A stretch of 64,000 nucleotides of DNA from JBFMAI01 sp040755725 (GCA_040755725.1 JBFMAI010000035.1:1-64000), one strand, 5' to 3'. Counted from the stretch's first letter, positions 17,284 through 27,412 are shown. The notes: generated by a model from the sequence alone, not told the origin. Made by a program: numbers and translations.

Positions 17284-19368
17284 CTACTTCAGCACCTGCA
17301 CGAGGTTCACGCGATCGTCCGTCCAAACCGCGACGCGCCGGAAATCGCGGCGGGGCGCGGTAACTGCCTCGCGGAGACGCGGGGTATCCAGAACGGCGGC
17401 GTCGCGCGCCAGCAGGACCCAGCTCGCCGACAAGGCCCCGCGCGTCTCGTCACCGGGCGAAATCACGAGCACCGCGTGGAGGCCGAGGTCGTCGGCCAGA
17501 CGCAGGACCACGGATTCCAGGTCCAGGTGCCGCGTCGAGACATGCGCCGCCAGGATGCCGTCGGGCCGCACGTGCTGGAGGAAAATCGTGAACGCCTCCC
17601 GCGTCAGCAGGTGGACCGGCACGGCGTCGCTGGCGAAAGCATCGAGCACGAGCAGGTCGTACTCCTGTGGCGGCTCGCGTTGCAGCACCCGCCGCGCGTC
17701 GCCCTCGACGACTTCCGCTTGCGCCGCGGTGTCGCGCAGGAACGTGAAGTGCGCCCGGGCCATCGCGGTGACGGCCGGGTTGATCTCGTAGAAGCGGAAC
17801 CGGTCGCTGGCGCGGCCGTAGGTCGCCAGCGTCCCCACTCCGAGGCCGACCACGCCGATTCGCCGGGTGGGACGGTTCTCGAGGCCAGCCAGGGCCAGGC
17901 CGACGCCGCTCTCCTCGCTGTAGTAGGCCGTCGGCACATGCTGTCGGGCCGGAGCGGCGAACTGCGAGCCGTGGACGGTGGTCCCGTGCCGCAGTACGTA
18001 GCGGTGCAACGCCGGGTCGTCCCGGTCCCTCTCAATCAGGGCCAGAACGCCGTAGAAGTTCCGCGTTCGCGCCAACACCCCCCGGGCGGCGGATTCGCCG
18101 GCGGCGCGCTCCAGCACCAGGGTCACCACGCCGACCAACGCAATCAAGGCCGCGTAGCTGCCGCGGCGCGGCCGCAGCGCGGGACTCGGATCGGCCAGCA
18201 GGGCGAACAGGCAACACGCGAGCAACCCGAGCTGCAACTCGACGTAGCTGCGCAGCAGCAGCGGCGCGAGCACCGTGACGCCGAAGCCGCCCAGCGCGCC
18301 GCCGGCCGCAATCGTGAGGTAGTACGCGGTCAGGCCTGCCGCCGGCGGACGCAGCCGGTACAGCTCGCCGTGGCAGACCATGCAGCAGGCGAACAACGTG
18401 ACCAGGTGGACGACGATCTGCACCCGCACGCCCACCGGCTCCGACCGCGCCCCCAGAGCGATCACGGCGAACACGCCGATCAGGAACACGACCACGCATG
18501 GGCGTCGGGCGTACCAGCGCTCGCCCGCGAAACACAGGATGAACGACAGCAGGTATAGGCCCAGCGGCAGCATCCACAGGAACGGGACGGCGGCCAGATC
18601 GAGACAGATGACATTGGTGGCCGCCAACAGCACCGTCGTCGCCCCGGCCGGCAGCGCGAGCCAGAGCAGACGAGTGCCCAGCGCGGCGCGGCGCGGCGGC
18701 CCTGTCGGCCGGCGTCCCGCGGGCCGCGACTCGTCGCCACCCGGATTGTTCCGGGGGACGGCGGCAACCGCGCCCGGGCCCCGGCGCCACGTCTGGAACG
18801 CACAGGCCACCGAGAGTGCGGCGAACACGACCCAAGCGGCCGACCACGCATGGGCTTGCTGTTGGCGTGTCAGCCACGGCTCAACGAGCAGCGGGTAGCT
18901 CGCCAGGGCCAGCAGCGACGCGGCGTTCGACAACGCGTAAAGGCCGTAGGGCCCGGCGCCGCCGGTGAGCCGGGCATACCAGGCTTGTAGCAGTGGCGAT
19001 GTGGACGCCAGCAGGACGTACGGCAGCCCGACCGTCGCCGTCAGGAGCACCAGAATCCGGGCGACGGGCAACGCGCTGTCCGTCGGCTCCCAGCGTGGGT
19101 TGGGCAGGATCGGCAGGGCGAGCAGCGCCGCGACGAGCAGGACGACGTGCAACACCACCTGGCTCCGCGGGCGCAGGTACCGGACGCTGAGGTGGGCGTA
19201 GGCGTACCCGGCCAACAGCAGCGTCTGGAAGAAGAACAGGCACGCGCTCCACACTTCCGGGCTGCCGCCGAACCACGGCAGCAGGAACTTCCCCATCAGC
19301 GGCTGCACGAGAAAGAGGAGGAATGCTCCGGCGGCGATCGCGATGGCATGGGTCAGGGCGCTGGGCAA
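17284..19368 (-). CDS. Membrane-fused spermidine-synthase-like protein
   Basis: 694 residues. About 1-430 are hydrophobic with many membrane spans (LTHAIAIAAGAFLLFLVQPLMGKFLLPWFGG opening). About 430-694 form a SAM-binding spermidine-synthase-like fold with IGVVGLGVGTLATYG, RFYEINPAV, VVEGDARRVL and YDLLVLDAFASDAVPVHLLT. Proteins with this layout are widespread, and their substrate is generally unknown. The start codon is TTG at 19368, placed just before the first membrane span; the next in-frame ATG (19296) would cut that span. It is the only gene in its transcription unit. Confidence 0.85.
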   Translation of the reverse strand: MPSALTHAIAIAAGAFLLFLVQPLMGKFLLPWFGGSPEVWSACLFFFQTLLLAGYAYAHLSVRYLRPRSQVVLHVVLLVAALLALPILPNPRWEPTDSALPVARILVLLTATVGLPYVLLASTSPLLQAWYARLTGGAGPYGLYALSNAASLLALASYPLLVEPWLTRQQQAHAWSAAWVVFAALSVACAFQTWRRGPGAVAAVPRNNPGGDESRPAGRRPTGPPRRAALGTRLLWLALPAGATTVLLAATNVICLDLAAVPFLWMLPLGLYLLSFILCFAGERWYARRPCVVVFLIGVFAVIALGARSEPVGVRVQIVVHLVTLFACCMVCHGELYRLRPPAAGLTAYYLTIAAGGALGGFGVTVLAPLLLRSYVELQLGLLACCLFALLADPSPALRPRRGSYAALIALVGVVTLVLERAAGESAARGVLARTRNFYGVLALIERDRDDPALHRYVLRHGTTVHGSQFAAPARQHVPTAYYSEESGVGLALAGLENRPTRRIGVVGLGVGTLATYGRASDRFRFYEINPAVTAMARAHFTFLRDTAAQAEVVEGDARRVLQREPPQEYDLLVLDAFASDAVPVHLLTREAFTIFLQHVRPDGILAAHVSTRHLDLESVVLRLADDLGLHAVLVISPGDETRGALSASWVLLARDAAVLDTPRLREAVTAPRRDFRRVAVWTDDRVNLVQVLK

Positions 19369-19640
19369 GGTCGTCCACCGGGGGATACGCGACGGTGCGA
19401 ATCGTACGGAACCGGGCGGCCGGCATCAACGACGGGCGGCCCGGCGCGGGGGCACGCGGACGTCGGAAAGTGGAAGCGCGGGAAGGTGGGAACGTGCGAA
19501 CGTGGAAACGTGTGGACGTGCGGACGCTGCTACCGTCCCCCGACCCTTCCCTGAGAGGGAGGGGGGTTAAGGGACTACCTCCCCCGGCCTCTGCCTGGGA
19601 GGGAGGGCGGCCAGGGAGCGGCCCGTCGTCTCCGCACGGC

Positions 19641-20825
19641 CTATCGCACTTCGTCAATCGCGGCCTTCAGCCCCGGCAGGCCGCCCTCGATCGTCGCCCG
19701 GTCCACGCAGAACGCCAGTCGCAGGTAGCCGGGGCGGCCGAACCCGCGCCCGGGGACGGCCAGCACGCGGTGCTTCAGCAGGATGTCGGAGAACGCCGCG
19801 TCGTCGTCGATCGGCGACTTCGGAAAGGCATACAGCGCCCCCTGCGGCAGGACGAGGTCGTAGCCGTAGTCCCGTAGCGCGTGACACAGCCGGTCGCGGT
19901 TGTCCCGATAGAAGCTCAGGTCGCACAGGGCGTCGGCGCAGCGGGCGATGACCCGCTGCATGAGCGCCGGCGCGTTCACGAATCCCAGCGTCCGGTTCAG
20001 CATCGTCATCGCGCCCAGCAAGAGCCCGCGCTCCGGCGTCGCGTTGGGTACCGCGATGTACCCCAACCGCTCGCCCGCGATGCTCACATCCTTCGAATAG
20101 CTCGACACGAGCACCGTGCGCGGGTAGTGCCGCGCGGGCGTCGGACACCAGTCGAGGTCGTACAGAATCCGCCGGTACGGATCATCCGTCACCAGGTACA
20201 GCGGCCGGTCGGGCCGATCGTGCTGCGCCGCGAGCTTCGCCATCTCCCGGCAGCGTTCCTCGGTATACACCGCCCCGCTCGGGTTGTTGGGCGAGTTGAT
20301 GATGATCGCGCGCGTGCGCGGCGTCACGGCGGCGTCGAGGGCGGCGATGTCCGGCTGGAAGTCCGCGTCGGTCTGCACCACCACCGGACGGGCCCCCGCT
20401 TGCTCAACGTAGAAGCGGTACTCCGGAAAGAACGGGGCCAGGATCAGCACCTCATCGCCCGGGTTGCAGATCGCGCGCAGCACGACGTTCATGCCGCCGG
20501 CGGCCCCCGTCGTCAGGATGATCCCGGCCGAGTCGATTTCGACCCGGTATTCGCGGCTGACGAAGCGGGCGACGGCGGCCCGCGTGTCGTCGAAACCCGG
20601 GTTCGGCATGTACCGGTGCAACGCGGGCGTCCGATCGCACGCCACCGCCGCGAGCGCGTCGAAGAACGCCGGCGGCGGCGTCGCGTTCGGGTTGCCGAGC
20701 GAGAAGTCGAACACGCGGTCGTCACCGAGCTCGGCCTTGAGCCGGCGGCCTTTCTCGAACATCTCGCGAATCCACGACGCCGCCCCCATGTCCGCCGCCA
20801 CCTTGTCCGCAATCGCCTTGGCCAT
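19641..20825 (-). CDS. PLP-dependent aminotransferase (class I/II)
   Basis: 394 residues, fold-type I aminotransferase of the AspC/COG0436 group. TTGAAGGMNVVLRAICNPGDEVL binds the cofactor phosphate, NSPNNPSG is diagnostic, and SSYSKDVSIAGERLGY contains the Lys that forms the Schiff base. FCVDRATIEGGLPGL is near the end. Substrate cannot be assigned; these enzymes often act on aspartate, alanine or aromatic amino acids. Start at 20825 ATG (an upstream TTG is less likely). Confidence 0.9.
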   Translation of the reverse strand: MAKAIADKVAADMGAASWIREMFEKGRRLKAELGDDRVFDFSLGNPNATPPPAFFDALAAVACDRTPALHRYMPNPGFDDTRAAVARFVSREYRVEIDSAGIILTTGAAGGMNVVLRAICNPGDEVLILAPFFPEYRFYVEQAGARPVVVQTDADFQPDIAALDAAVTPRTRAIIINSPNNPSGAVYTEERCREMAKLAAQHDRPDRPLYLVTDDPYRRILYDLDWCPTPARHYPRTVLVSSYSKDVSIAGERLGYIAVPNATPERGLLLGAMTMLNRTLGFVNAPALMQRVIARCADALCDLSFYRDNRDRLCHALRDYGYDLVLPQGALYAFPKSPIDDDAAFSDILLKHRVLAVPGRGFGRPGYLRLAFCVDRATIEGGLPGLKAAIDEVR

Positions 20826-20926
20826 GATCAATCCCTGCTTCTACGTCGCCGCGCGGCGCGACATCACGCCGCGCCGCGACCGCTGCGCGCAGGTTACCCC
20901 ACCGGGCTTTGGCCGCCAACCGGGTG

Positions 20927-21502
20927 CTATTCGTTGGGCAGCTTGTCCAGGATGACCTCGAAGTCGATCCGGAACCCCCCGGGCGCGTCCGGGTCCTGGA
21001 CGAATGTGAAGATCAACTGATCGGCACAACTGTAATGTGCGCCCAGCAGCTTCTCGATCCCCGCCGCCGTCCCCTCGGTCGCCAGGCCGCCCGTCCCGGT
21101 GCCCTCGTCGCCGCTGGAGAAGTTCACCACTTCGGTGAACGCATCGGGGTCAAAGTCCGTCACCGACTCATCGGCCTTGGTGGCGATGGCCCGGGCAATG
21201 AACTCCGGGGTCCCGATCGACATGTTGCGGGCACAGGGTAACGTGCCGGCGTCGCTGGTCGTCCGGGCCGCCAGGCGCAACTGCTGCATGTTGACGGTCC
21301 CCGGGGTCTTGTCCCAGGCGTCCCAGGTGCCGTACGAGAAGGACGCGGTGTAGGGCGTGTCGTTGACGAACACGACCGTGATATTGCCCGTGCGTTCCTT
21401 GGTGAGGTTCAGCAGCAGGGTCTTGGTACAGCCCAGCCCACCGAACCCCGCCGCCAGTCCGAACGCCAGCCCCGCGACGCCGACCCATTTGCCCGTTGTC
21501 AT
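20927..21502 (-). CDS. Exported lipoprotein of unknown function
   Basis: 191 residues with a lipobox FGGLGC in an N-terminal signal (MTTGKWVGVAGLAFGLAAG). The mature part is polar, with ITVVFVNDTPYTASFSYG and a Gly/Thr-rich loop GDEGTGTGGLATEGT. No recognised domain. An ATG at 21502 is preferred over the longer frame because it gives a proper signal peptide. It diverges from the 21830 gene. Confidence 0.7.
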   Translation of the reverse strand: MTTGKWVGVAGLAFGLAAGFGGLGCTKTLLLNLTKERTGNITVVFVNDTPYTASFSYGTWDAWDKTPGTVNMQQLRLAARTTSDAGTLPCARNMSIGTPEFIARAIATKADESVTDFDPDAFTEVVNFSSGDEGTGTGGLATEGTAAGIEKLLGAHYSCADQLIFTFVQDPDAPGGFRIDFEVILDKLPNE

Positions 21503-21829
21503 CGTTACACCTTCGCCGGCCACGCCGTTCGCCTGTGACGGGCCTACCGCCGCCACGTGCTATTCCATTATCGGGTCTATCGGCAAGTCCCGAAACGAAG
21601 ATGTTAACGCCCGGGGGGGCGGTTGCCAACGTGACAGCCGTAAACGGCTTGATCGGGACACCCGTCCGCTGAATAATGAAGCGTGGGCAGGCTCGGGTTC
21701 CTGTGGTCGCCGCGGGTGGGACCGTCCGCGCGGCCCCGATGGACCGACCCGGGATAACCGGCCGATAAACGAAGCGGCCCTGTCTCTGGTTGCACGGGTC
21801 GGCGCTGCCTGCGAAAGGTAGGAGACGAG

Positions 21830-23413
21830 ATGCGCACCGCGTTGGTTCTCTCGGCTGTGGGTTTGACCAGCCTGTTGCTCGGCACCACGTGCTTCCCCCT
21901 GATCGACAACACCGCCCGCGAGCCCGTCGCCGGCCAGACGCTGGCCCTGGCCATCGGCAAGCCGGACACCGACAAGACCGTCGGCAGCGGCACGACCGTC
22001 AAGATTGAATGGTCCGCGGCGAACCTCTCCGGGGCGCCGGCGACGATCGCCATCCGCGTCGAGTCACGGACGGCGTCGCTCAAGACCACGACCATCACGA
22101 CGTTCGAGCTCCAGGGCGCCGGCGACTCCGGGACGGTCAATTGGGACACCACCGGTTTCTCGGGCCCCTACGCCATCGTCGGTCGCATCGCCACCACCGG
22201 GTTGTCGCGCGAGGTCACGGCCGCGGGCAAGATCACGGTGGACGCCGCGCCGACGTTCGTGTTCACCAGGCCGAAGGCGGATGTAGCGTTCCGCCCGGGC
22301 GTGGACCCCGATCTCGTGATTGCCTGGAAGGCGAAGGACGAGTCGGCGACCATCCGCATCGGCCTCGACCCCGACACCAACCACGACAACGACAACGAGA
22401 TCTACATTCACGAAGTTGATTTGAAGAACTCGAGCACCGACAAGGGTGACCAGAGCAGCTCCCCCACCTCGGGCACCGACGACGGGACGACACGCACCGG
22501 GAATGGCTCCGAAACGGAGACCGAGACGGGGGAGACCGGGCCGGGCACGACCACCGGCGGGACCACGTCGGGCAGTTCGTTTGAGTGGGACGGCACGGAC
22601 ATCGACAACAAGGACGTCCCTGTCGGAACCTATAATCTGTTCGCGTTTGTGACCGATGACGTCAACCCCGCGCTCACGGTCGAGGGCCTCGGGCAAATCA
22701 CCGTCAAGGAGGGCAGTGGGTCGCAATCCGGGCAGCCGGAAATCACCGAACCCGCCGAAGACGTGACCTTCCTCACCAGCGCCGACAAGCTGACCATCGA
22801 GTACAAGACCAACCAGACGGCCGACTGCCTCGTCGACATCAAGATCGACACGGACGACAGCCACTCCAACGGCAACGAGAAGACGATTCTCTCGCAGGAG
22901 TTCGTCAAGAAGAACGAAGACCCCGATCCGTTCGATTGGAAAGGCAAGGACTCCGGCGGGGCCGCCGTCGGCGTCGGCATCTACCGCGTCTTCATCTCGG
23001 TGAGCACCGGCGAAGGCTCGCCCAAGACCGCTGAGGCGGAGGGCCTCGTCTTCCGCCGCGCCACGAAGAAGCAGCCGCTGATCGCTCTGCTCAACCCCGC
23101 GTCGGTTACGAAAGTTGACCCGGGGGCCATGGTCACGATTCGGTGGCGCGACGATGACCCGAACAAGAAGGCCACGATCCGCCTGGTGGTGGACACCAAT
23201 CCCTCTCCGCTGGCGCCCTCCGAGAAGCGGCTGGAGATTCTCTCCGGACGGAAGGCCGACCCCGACGACGTTCAGGACAGCTTCGTCTGGCAGGTACCCA
23301 ACACGTTGGAACCCGGGACGTACTACATCATCGGGTTCATCGACGACAATGGATCGGGGAACAACTCCGTCGCCCCCGGCAAAGTGATCGTCAACGACCC
23401 GACCAAGCAGTGA
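21830..23413 (+). CDS. Large exported repeat protein (Ig-like domains)
   Basis: 527 residues. The signal region MRTALVLSAVGLTSLLLGTTC looks like a lipobox (LGTTC). Four related beta-sandwich modules follow, each ending in a Y.(I/V/L).(G/A/V)(F/R/S)(I/V) strand (GPYAIVGRIAT, GTYNLFAFVTD, GIYRVFISVST, GTYYIIGFIDD). They alternate with I.W or F.WDG strands (VKIEWSA, SFEWDGTDIDN, PFDWKGKDS). A Thr/Gly/Ser-rich low-complexity stretch sits at about 215-250. TAGGAG upstream supports the start. Function unknown; surface structure is likely. Confidence 0.78.
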   Translation: MRTALVLSAVGLTSLLLGTTCFPLIDNTAREPVAGQTLALAIGKPDTDKTVGSGTTVKIEWSAANLSGAPATIAIRVESRTASLKTTTITTFELQGAGDSGTVNWDTTGFSGPYAIVGRIATTGLSREVTAAGKITVDAAPTFVFTRPKADVAFRPGVDPDLVIAWKAKDESATIRIGLDPDTNHDNDNEIYIHEVDLKNSSTDKGDQSSSPTSGTDDGTTRTGNGSETETETGETGPGTTTGGTTSGSSFEWDGTDIDNKDVPVGTYNLFAFVTDDVNPALTVEGLGQITVKEGSGSQSGQPEITEPAEDVTFLTSADKLTIEYKTNQTADCLVDIKIDTDDSHSNGNEKTILSQEFVKKNEDPDPFDWKGKDSGGAAVGVGIYRVFISVSTGEGSPKTAEAEGLVFRRATKKQPLIALLNPASVTKVDPGAMVTIRWRDDDPNKKATIRLVVDTNPSPLAPSEKRLEILSGRKADPDDVQDSFVWQVPNTLEPGTYYIIGFIDDNGSGNNSVAPGKVIVNDPTKQ

Positions 23414-23824
23414 GAGCCATTGATGCCCCCCGCCACCCGAGTAGCGGGGCAGCCGCCCCGCGCGGGTCTGAAGAGCCCCGGCAGGTGCACCCCGCGCGGG
23501 CGATTCGCCTGCGTGCGCCGTCGACGGCGGCCTTCCACTTCCCGTGCCCACATTCGCGAGCACTCCTCCGGTTTCTGGCCGTGCCGTGCGCACGCGACCA
23601 GACAGGCACTGGCAATCGCGCGGCACGGTAGGGCGAGGCTGTCTCCTGCGGCGACCCTGCCGGCCTGCCGAGCCGCAGCTCGCCGTGAGCCTCGCTCTCC
23701 CGTCCAGCGTTCCATGTCCCTGAATGCCCGTTTAGTCGCACGAACCGGGAACCCGGCCTGACGCGGGGCGCCAACGGTTATAGGACTACGTGTCCCCCCG
23801 CGAAGAAAGTGGTTCGCGGGCCTA
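23414..23824. other. Intergenic region before feoA
   Basis: No gene supported. It contains the 36-bp repeat that also occurs inside rnr (23637-23672), flanked by complementary ends (GGGCGAGGCT near 23631, AGCCTCGCTCTCCC near 23688). Confidence 0.6.
23637..23672 (-). repeat. 36-bp dispersed repeat shared with rnr
   Basis: A 36-nt segment, beginning GGCTGTCTCCTGCGGCGACC, that is identical to the reverse complement of 45498-45533. Similarity continues weakly on both sides. In the minus-strand frame both copies read LGRPAGSPQET. Confidence 0.85.
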
Positions 23825-23853
23825 TTGCACCGTGTGCTAATCCGATGTATTAT
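23825..23853 (+). promoter_or_regulatory. Sigma70-like promoter of feoAB
   Basis: TTGCAC (23825-23830), 17-nt spacer, TATTAT (23848-23853). It is followed by an AT-rich start region and 6-bp inverted arms GATGTA/TACATC (23844-23849 and 23872-23877) that could bind an iron regulator; the regulator is inference. Confidence 0.7.
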
Positions 23854-23912
23854 ATATAAAGCAGTCGCTTACATCATCGGCTTGTCCGTCGCTTCCTTTG
23901 GGAGTGCGTCGA

Positions 23913-24137
23913 ATGTCGCTCGATCTGGCGAAGCCCGGCACCCGCTTTCGCGTAACTGGCGTTCGAACCGACAACCCCCTCTCCCGTCGGCTCATGGAAA
24001 TGGGGTTGATCTGTGGGGCCGAAGTGCATTTGCTGCGGCGTGCCCCGTTGGGCGATCCTTTGCAGCTACGCGTCGGCGACTACGAGCTCTCCCTACGTTC
24101 GACCGAGGCGGCCCTCCTTGATGTGACGAGGCTGTAG
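23913..24137 (+). CDS. feoA: Ferrous iron transport protein A
   Basis: 74-residue SH3-like protein that assists FeoB in Fe(II) uptake. Typical FeoA features: an N-terminal LAKPGTRFRVTGV, the highly conserved RRLMEMGLICGAEVHLLRRAPLGDPLQLRVGDYELSLR, and compact length. GGGAG is 8 nt upstream of the ATG at 23913. It is followed 48 nt later by feoB on the same strand. Confidence 0.95.
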   Translation: MSLDLAKPGTRFRVTGVRTDNPLSRRLMEMGLICGAEVHLLRRAPLGDPLQLRVGDYELSLRSTEAALLDVTRL

Positions 24138-24185
24138 CCCCCCGCCTCGGCCGGGCACGGCCGGGCATGATCCGAGACGAACCCG

Positions 24186-26255
24186 GTGTCCTCCCGCCAA
24201 CCTCTCGCGGCGCAAGCCGCCGGTTCATCCGACCCTGCGGATAATCATCACGCGGACGCGCCGGTCATCGTCGCGCTGGTGGGCAACCCCAACACCGGCA
24301 AGACGGCCCTCTTCAACGCCCTGACCGGCTTCCGCCGCCATGTGGCCAACTACGCCGGCGTGACGGTCGATGTGGCCCGCGGTCCCATTCGCCGGGCCCG
24401 CCGACCGCTCATGCTCGTTGACTTGCCCGGTACCTACAGCCTCGTCGCGGCATCACCGGATGAGAAGATCCTCTGTGACGCTCTGGCCGGGCGGCTCCCA
24501 GGGCAACCGGCGCCGGTCGCCATCATCGCCGTCGTCGACGCCTCCAACCCGACGCGCAACCTGTACCTGATCAGCCAGCTCCTGGAGATCGGCAAGCCAC
24601 TGGTGATCGCTCTGAACATGATCGACATCGCCGAGGCACGCGGCATCGTGATCGACGCGGGTGAATTGTCCCGGCGGCTGGGCGTGCCGGTCGTTCCGGT
24701 CGTCGCGGTTCGCCCCAAGACGGTGCCTCCCCTGGTTCGCGCGGTCGAGGAGACGCTTGGCGCGCCAGCCCCGTCCCCGGCGATTCCGCCGCCCCAAGGA
24801 ACAACATCCGCGAGGGGGCGGCTGGCTTGTACGTCCCCGGAACCGCCGACGCCGGACGAGGTGCAAGCCCGCTACGCCTGGGCCAGCCGCGTTCTGGACG
24901 GCGTGGCGGTGCGCCATCGCCCGTCGGGAAGCACCTGGTCCGAGCGTCTGGACCGCGTGCTGACCCATCGCGTGTACGGCGCGCTCGCGCTGGCGCTGGT
25001 TCTGTACGCCCTGTTCTACGCCATCTACGCCGGCGCCGCGCCGCTGATGGACCTCGTGGATGACGGGATCAACCTCGTGGGGCGCGCGGCGGAGGCGCTG
25101 CTGCCCGCCGGTTTCGCGCGGAGCCTCGTCATCGACGGCCTGCTGGCGGGGGTCGGCGGCGTGGTCGCGTTCCTGCCGCAAATCCTGATCCTGTTCCTGT
25201 TCATCGCGGTCCTGGAGGATTGCGGCTACCTGGCCCGCGCCGCGTTCATGGTGGACCGGCTGATGCGACCGCTGGGGCTCAGCGGCCGGGCGTTCATTCC
25301 CCTACTGTCGGCGTTCGCCTGCGCCGTGCCCGCGATCATGGGCACGCGGGCGATCGCCGACCGCCGCGAACGGGTCATCACCATCCTGCTGGCCCCATTC
25401 ATGAGCTGCTCGGCCCGGCTGCCGATCTACATCCTGTTGATCGGGGCGTTCGTGCCGCCACGACAATGGCTCGGCGGCTGGGTCCGACTGGACGCGTTGG
25501 TGATGCTCGCCATGTACCTGGTGGGTGTGGTGGTTGCCATCCCGGTGGCCTTGGTGCTGCGGCACACGGTGCTGGCGGGCCCCGACCCCACGTTCCTGAT
25601 GGAGCTGCCGAGCTACAAACGGCCGGGACTGCGGACCGTCGTGCAGCGGATGACGCACGCCGGTCGCAGTTTTCTGGCCCGGGCCGGGACGATCATTCTG
25701 CTGGTCAACCTCGTCGTGTGGGCCCTGGGATACTTCCCCCGCGACCCGCGGGTACTCCGCCAAGTCGAGCAGCAGCGCCTGGCCGCGGACTGGGACGGCG
25801 CGACCTTCGAGTCGCAACTGGCCGGAGCGTACCTGCGCGACAGCTACCTCGGTCGCCTGGGACGGGCCATTGAGCCCGCGATTCGACCGTTGGGGTGGGA
25901 TTGGCGGATCGGCATCGGCGTCATCGCGTCGTTCCCAGCCCGCGAGGTCATCATCGCTACGCTGGGCACCGTGGCCAACCTGGGGGCGGACGCCGACGTC
26001 GAGACCGGGTCGTTGCGCGACGCCGTGCGGCGTATGACGCACCATGACACGGGCCGGCCCCTGTTCACCCTGCCCGTCGCGTTATCACTAATGGTCTTCT
26101 TTGCCCTGTGCGCGCAGTGCGCCAGCACGCTGGTCGTAATCGGCCGCGAGACAGGGTCGTGGGCGTGGCCCGTGGCGTCGTTCGTCGGCATGACCACGCT
26201 GGCATATGCGGCGGCGTGGGCCGTCTCGGCCACGGCCTCCGCCTGCGGCCTATGA
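24186..26255 (+). CDS. feoB: Ferrous iron transporter FeoB
   Basis: 689 residues. N-terminal G-protein domain: GNPNTGKT (33-40, G1), the G3 motif DLPGTYSL from residue 79, NMID (144-147, G4). A helical region follows, with a Pro/Ala/Thr-rich stretch at about 195-220, then a membrane domain with two Gate motifs (about 290-440 and 500-690). Imports Fe(II) across the inner membrane with GTP hydrolysis. The GTG at 24186 is taken as start; no strong Shine-Dalgarno is visible. Cys residues in the gates (DCGYLARAAFM, SAFACAVPAIMGTR, FMSCSARLPIY) are those conserved in the family. The C-terminal FeoC is absent. Confidence 0.95.
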   Translation: MSSRQPLAAQAAGSSDPADNHHADAPVIVALVGNPNTGKTALFNALTGFRRHVANYAGVTVDVARGPIRRARRPLMLVDLPGTYSLVAASPDEKILCDALAGRLPGQPAPVAIIAVVDASNPTRNLYLISQLLEIGKPLVIALNMIDIAEARGIVIDAGELSRRLGVPVVPVVAVRPKTVPPLVRAVEETLGAPAPSPAIPPPQGTTSARGRLACTSPEPPTPDEVQARYAWASRVLDGVAVRHRPSGSTWSERLDRVLTHRVYGALALALVLYALFYAIYAGAAPLMDLVDDGINLVGRAAEALLPAGFARSLVIDGLLAGVGGVVAFLPQILILFLFIAVLEDCGYLARAAFMVDRLMRPLGLSGRAFIPLLSAFACAVPAIMGTRAIADRRERVITILLAPFMSCSARLPIYILLIGAFVPPRQWLGGWVRLDALVMLAMYLVGVVVAIPVALVLRHTVLAGPDPTFLMELPSYKRPGLRTVVQRMTHAGRSFLARAGTIILLVNLVVWALGYFPRDPRVLRQVEQQRLAADWDGATFESQLAGAYLRDSYLGRLGRAIEPAIRPLGWDWRIGIGVIASFPAREVIIATLGTVANLGADADVETGSLRDAVRRMTHHDTGRPLFTLPVALSLMVFFALCAQCASTLVVIGRETGSWAWPVASFVGMTTLAYAAAWAVSATASACGL

Positions 26256-26395
26256 CGAGGGCGCCGCGGGCCTCTCCCCACGGCGCATTGTTCGCGTCGC
26301 CCGCGCGTGAAGCGACGGCGCTGGGGGGTTCGATTCAATGTGCCGACGGCCCGGCCGCTGAAACCTCCCACCCCTGCGCATCCGCGAAACCGAAC

Positions 26396-26440
26396 TCAAC
26401 AAAGCGGGCATGACGGACCAGGTCGATCCGCCACGCCCGC
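26396..26440 (-). terminator. Intrinsic terminator of the pseudopilin gene
   Basis: 14-bp stem with two wobble pairs (26404-26417 with 26427-26440) followed on the minus strand by TTTGTTG. Confidence 0.7.
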
Positions 26441-26467
26441 TCACAATCAAGCGTACTGCACGGCCGG

Positions 26468-27412
26468 CTACGGAACGATCATCGAGTCCGTCTGCGTCGT
26501 CGGCCCCTTGAGATTCGCTGGCGTGTTGCCGAGAATCGAACCTACCATGAGCGCCTCGCCCGAGCCGGTCACCACGGAAGACGTATAGATGTTATCCGAG
26601 TTCACGCCGGCGATCGGCTTCTTACCAAAATCCACGTGGCCGTCGCCGAACAAGATGTTCTGTCCTTCCCCGGCGTGGTTGCGACTGTTAAAGTTCTTCC
26701 ACTTATCCGAGGGCGCGCTCAGCAATTGGGCGGTCGTGGTATAGCCGGTCAAGGTGATCGCCGTTCCGGACGCGCCCCAAGTAGTGACATACTTGTCCTT
26801 CGTCCACCACTCGCTGGCGCCAGGCGACCCGGCCTCAAAGTATGGGCCCTTGTCCGCCATCAACGCAATGCGCGGATCGAGCCCTTCATTCGGCTTAGCA
26901 CGCGGGCCGAACGGCAGTTGATAGCCATAGCTCAAGTACGGGTAACCCTTGAAGTCGAAGCGCGTCGTGCCCGGCTGGGCAGCCACAACGCTGGTGCCGG
27001 ACCCGTTCCGCATGTCGTCTTCCTGGTCGCCGACGCTTGGGCAGGTAAACTGCTTCGTGGAGCAGCTTCCGTTGATGATCAGGAGGAAGAGAGAGCGGCT
27101 GGGATGCACCTCCGTGATGTCGCCCGACGTCATGGCCGACGTCAGATTCAGCGACATCTTCTCGATGAACGTGATCGCGTGGCCGGTGCTCGTCGCCGTC
27201 ACCTTGTGCGGCGCCGCCGGGTACCAGTCGGTGTTGTCGTTGGCGTACACCTTCATGGACTGGCCGATGCCGCGCAGGTTAGACGCGCACACGGCACGCT
27301 TGGTGATCTCGCGCGCGCGGGCCAGGCTGGGCAGTAGGATGGAGATCAGCAGCGCGATGATCGCCACCACGACCAGCAACTCAATCAGCGTGAATCCTCT
27401 CTTGCGTTTCAC
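26468..27412 (-). CDS. Pseudopilin-like protein (prepilin N-terminus)
   Basis: 314 residues. The leader MKRKRG is followed by FTLIELLVVVAIIALLISILLPSL and AREITKRAVCASNLRGIGQ, as in planctomycete pseudopilin families. Near the C-terminus is N-H-A-G-E-G-Q-N-I-L-F-G-D-G-H, the H-x9-DG-type signature. The GTG at 27412 is chosen because AGGAGG lies 6 nt upstream, while the ATG at 27436 has no ribosome-binding site. Long 5' intergenic DNA contains a possible promoter far upstream. It is not clustered with secretion genes here. Confidence 0.88.
   Translation of the reverse strand: MKRKRGFTLIELLVVVAIIALLISILLPSLARAREITKRAVCASNLRGIGQSMKVYANDNTDWYPAAPHKVTATSTGHAITFIEKMSLNLTSAMTSGDITEVHPSRSLFLLIINGSCSTKQFTCPSVGDQEDDMRNGSGTSVVAAQPGTTRFDFKGYPYLSYGYQLPFGPRAKPNEGLDPRIALMADKGPYFEAGSPGASEWWTKDKYVTTWGASGTAITLTGYTTTAQLLSAPSDKWKNFNSRNHAGEGQNILFGDGHVDFGKKPIAGVNSDNIYTSSVVTGSGEALMVGSILGNTPANLKGPTTQTDSMIVP

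Noticed and set aside
21503..21829. Gene search in the gap before the 527-residue repeat protein
   Set aside because: No start with ribosome-binding site; only short GC-rich frames.
23844..23877. Fur box upstream of feoA
   Set aside because: The GATGTA/TACATC arms are imperfect and widely spaced (22 nt) and do not match the 19-bp Fur consensus, so only a possible regulator site is noted.
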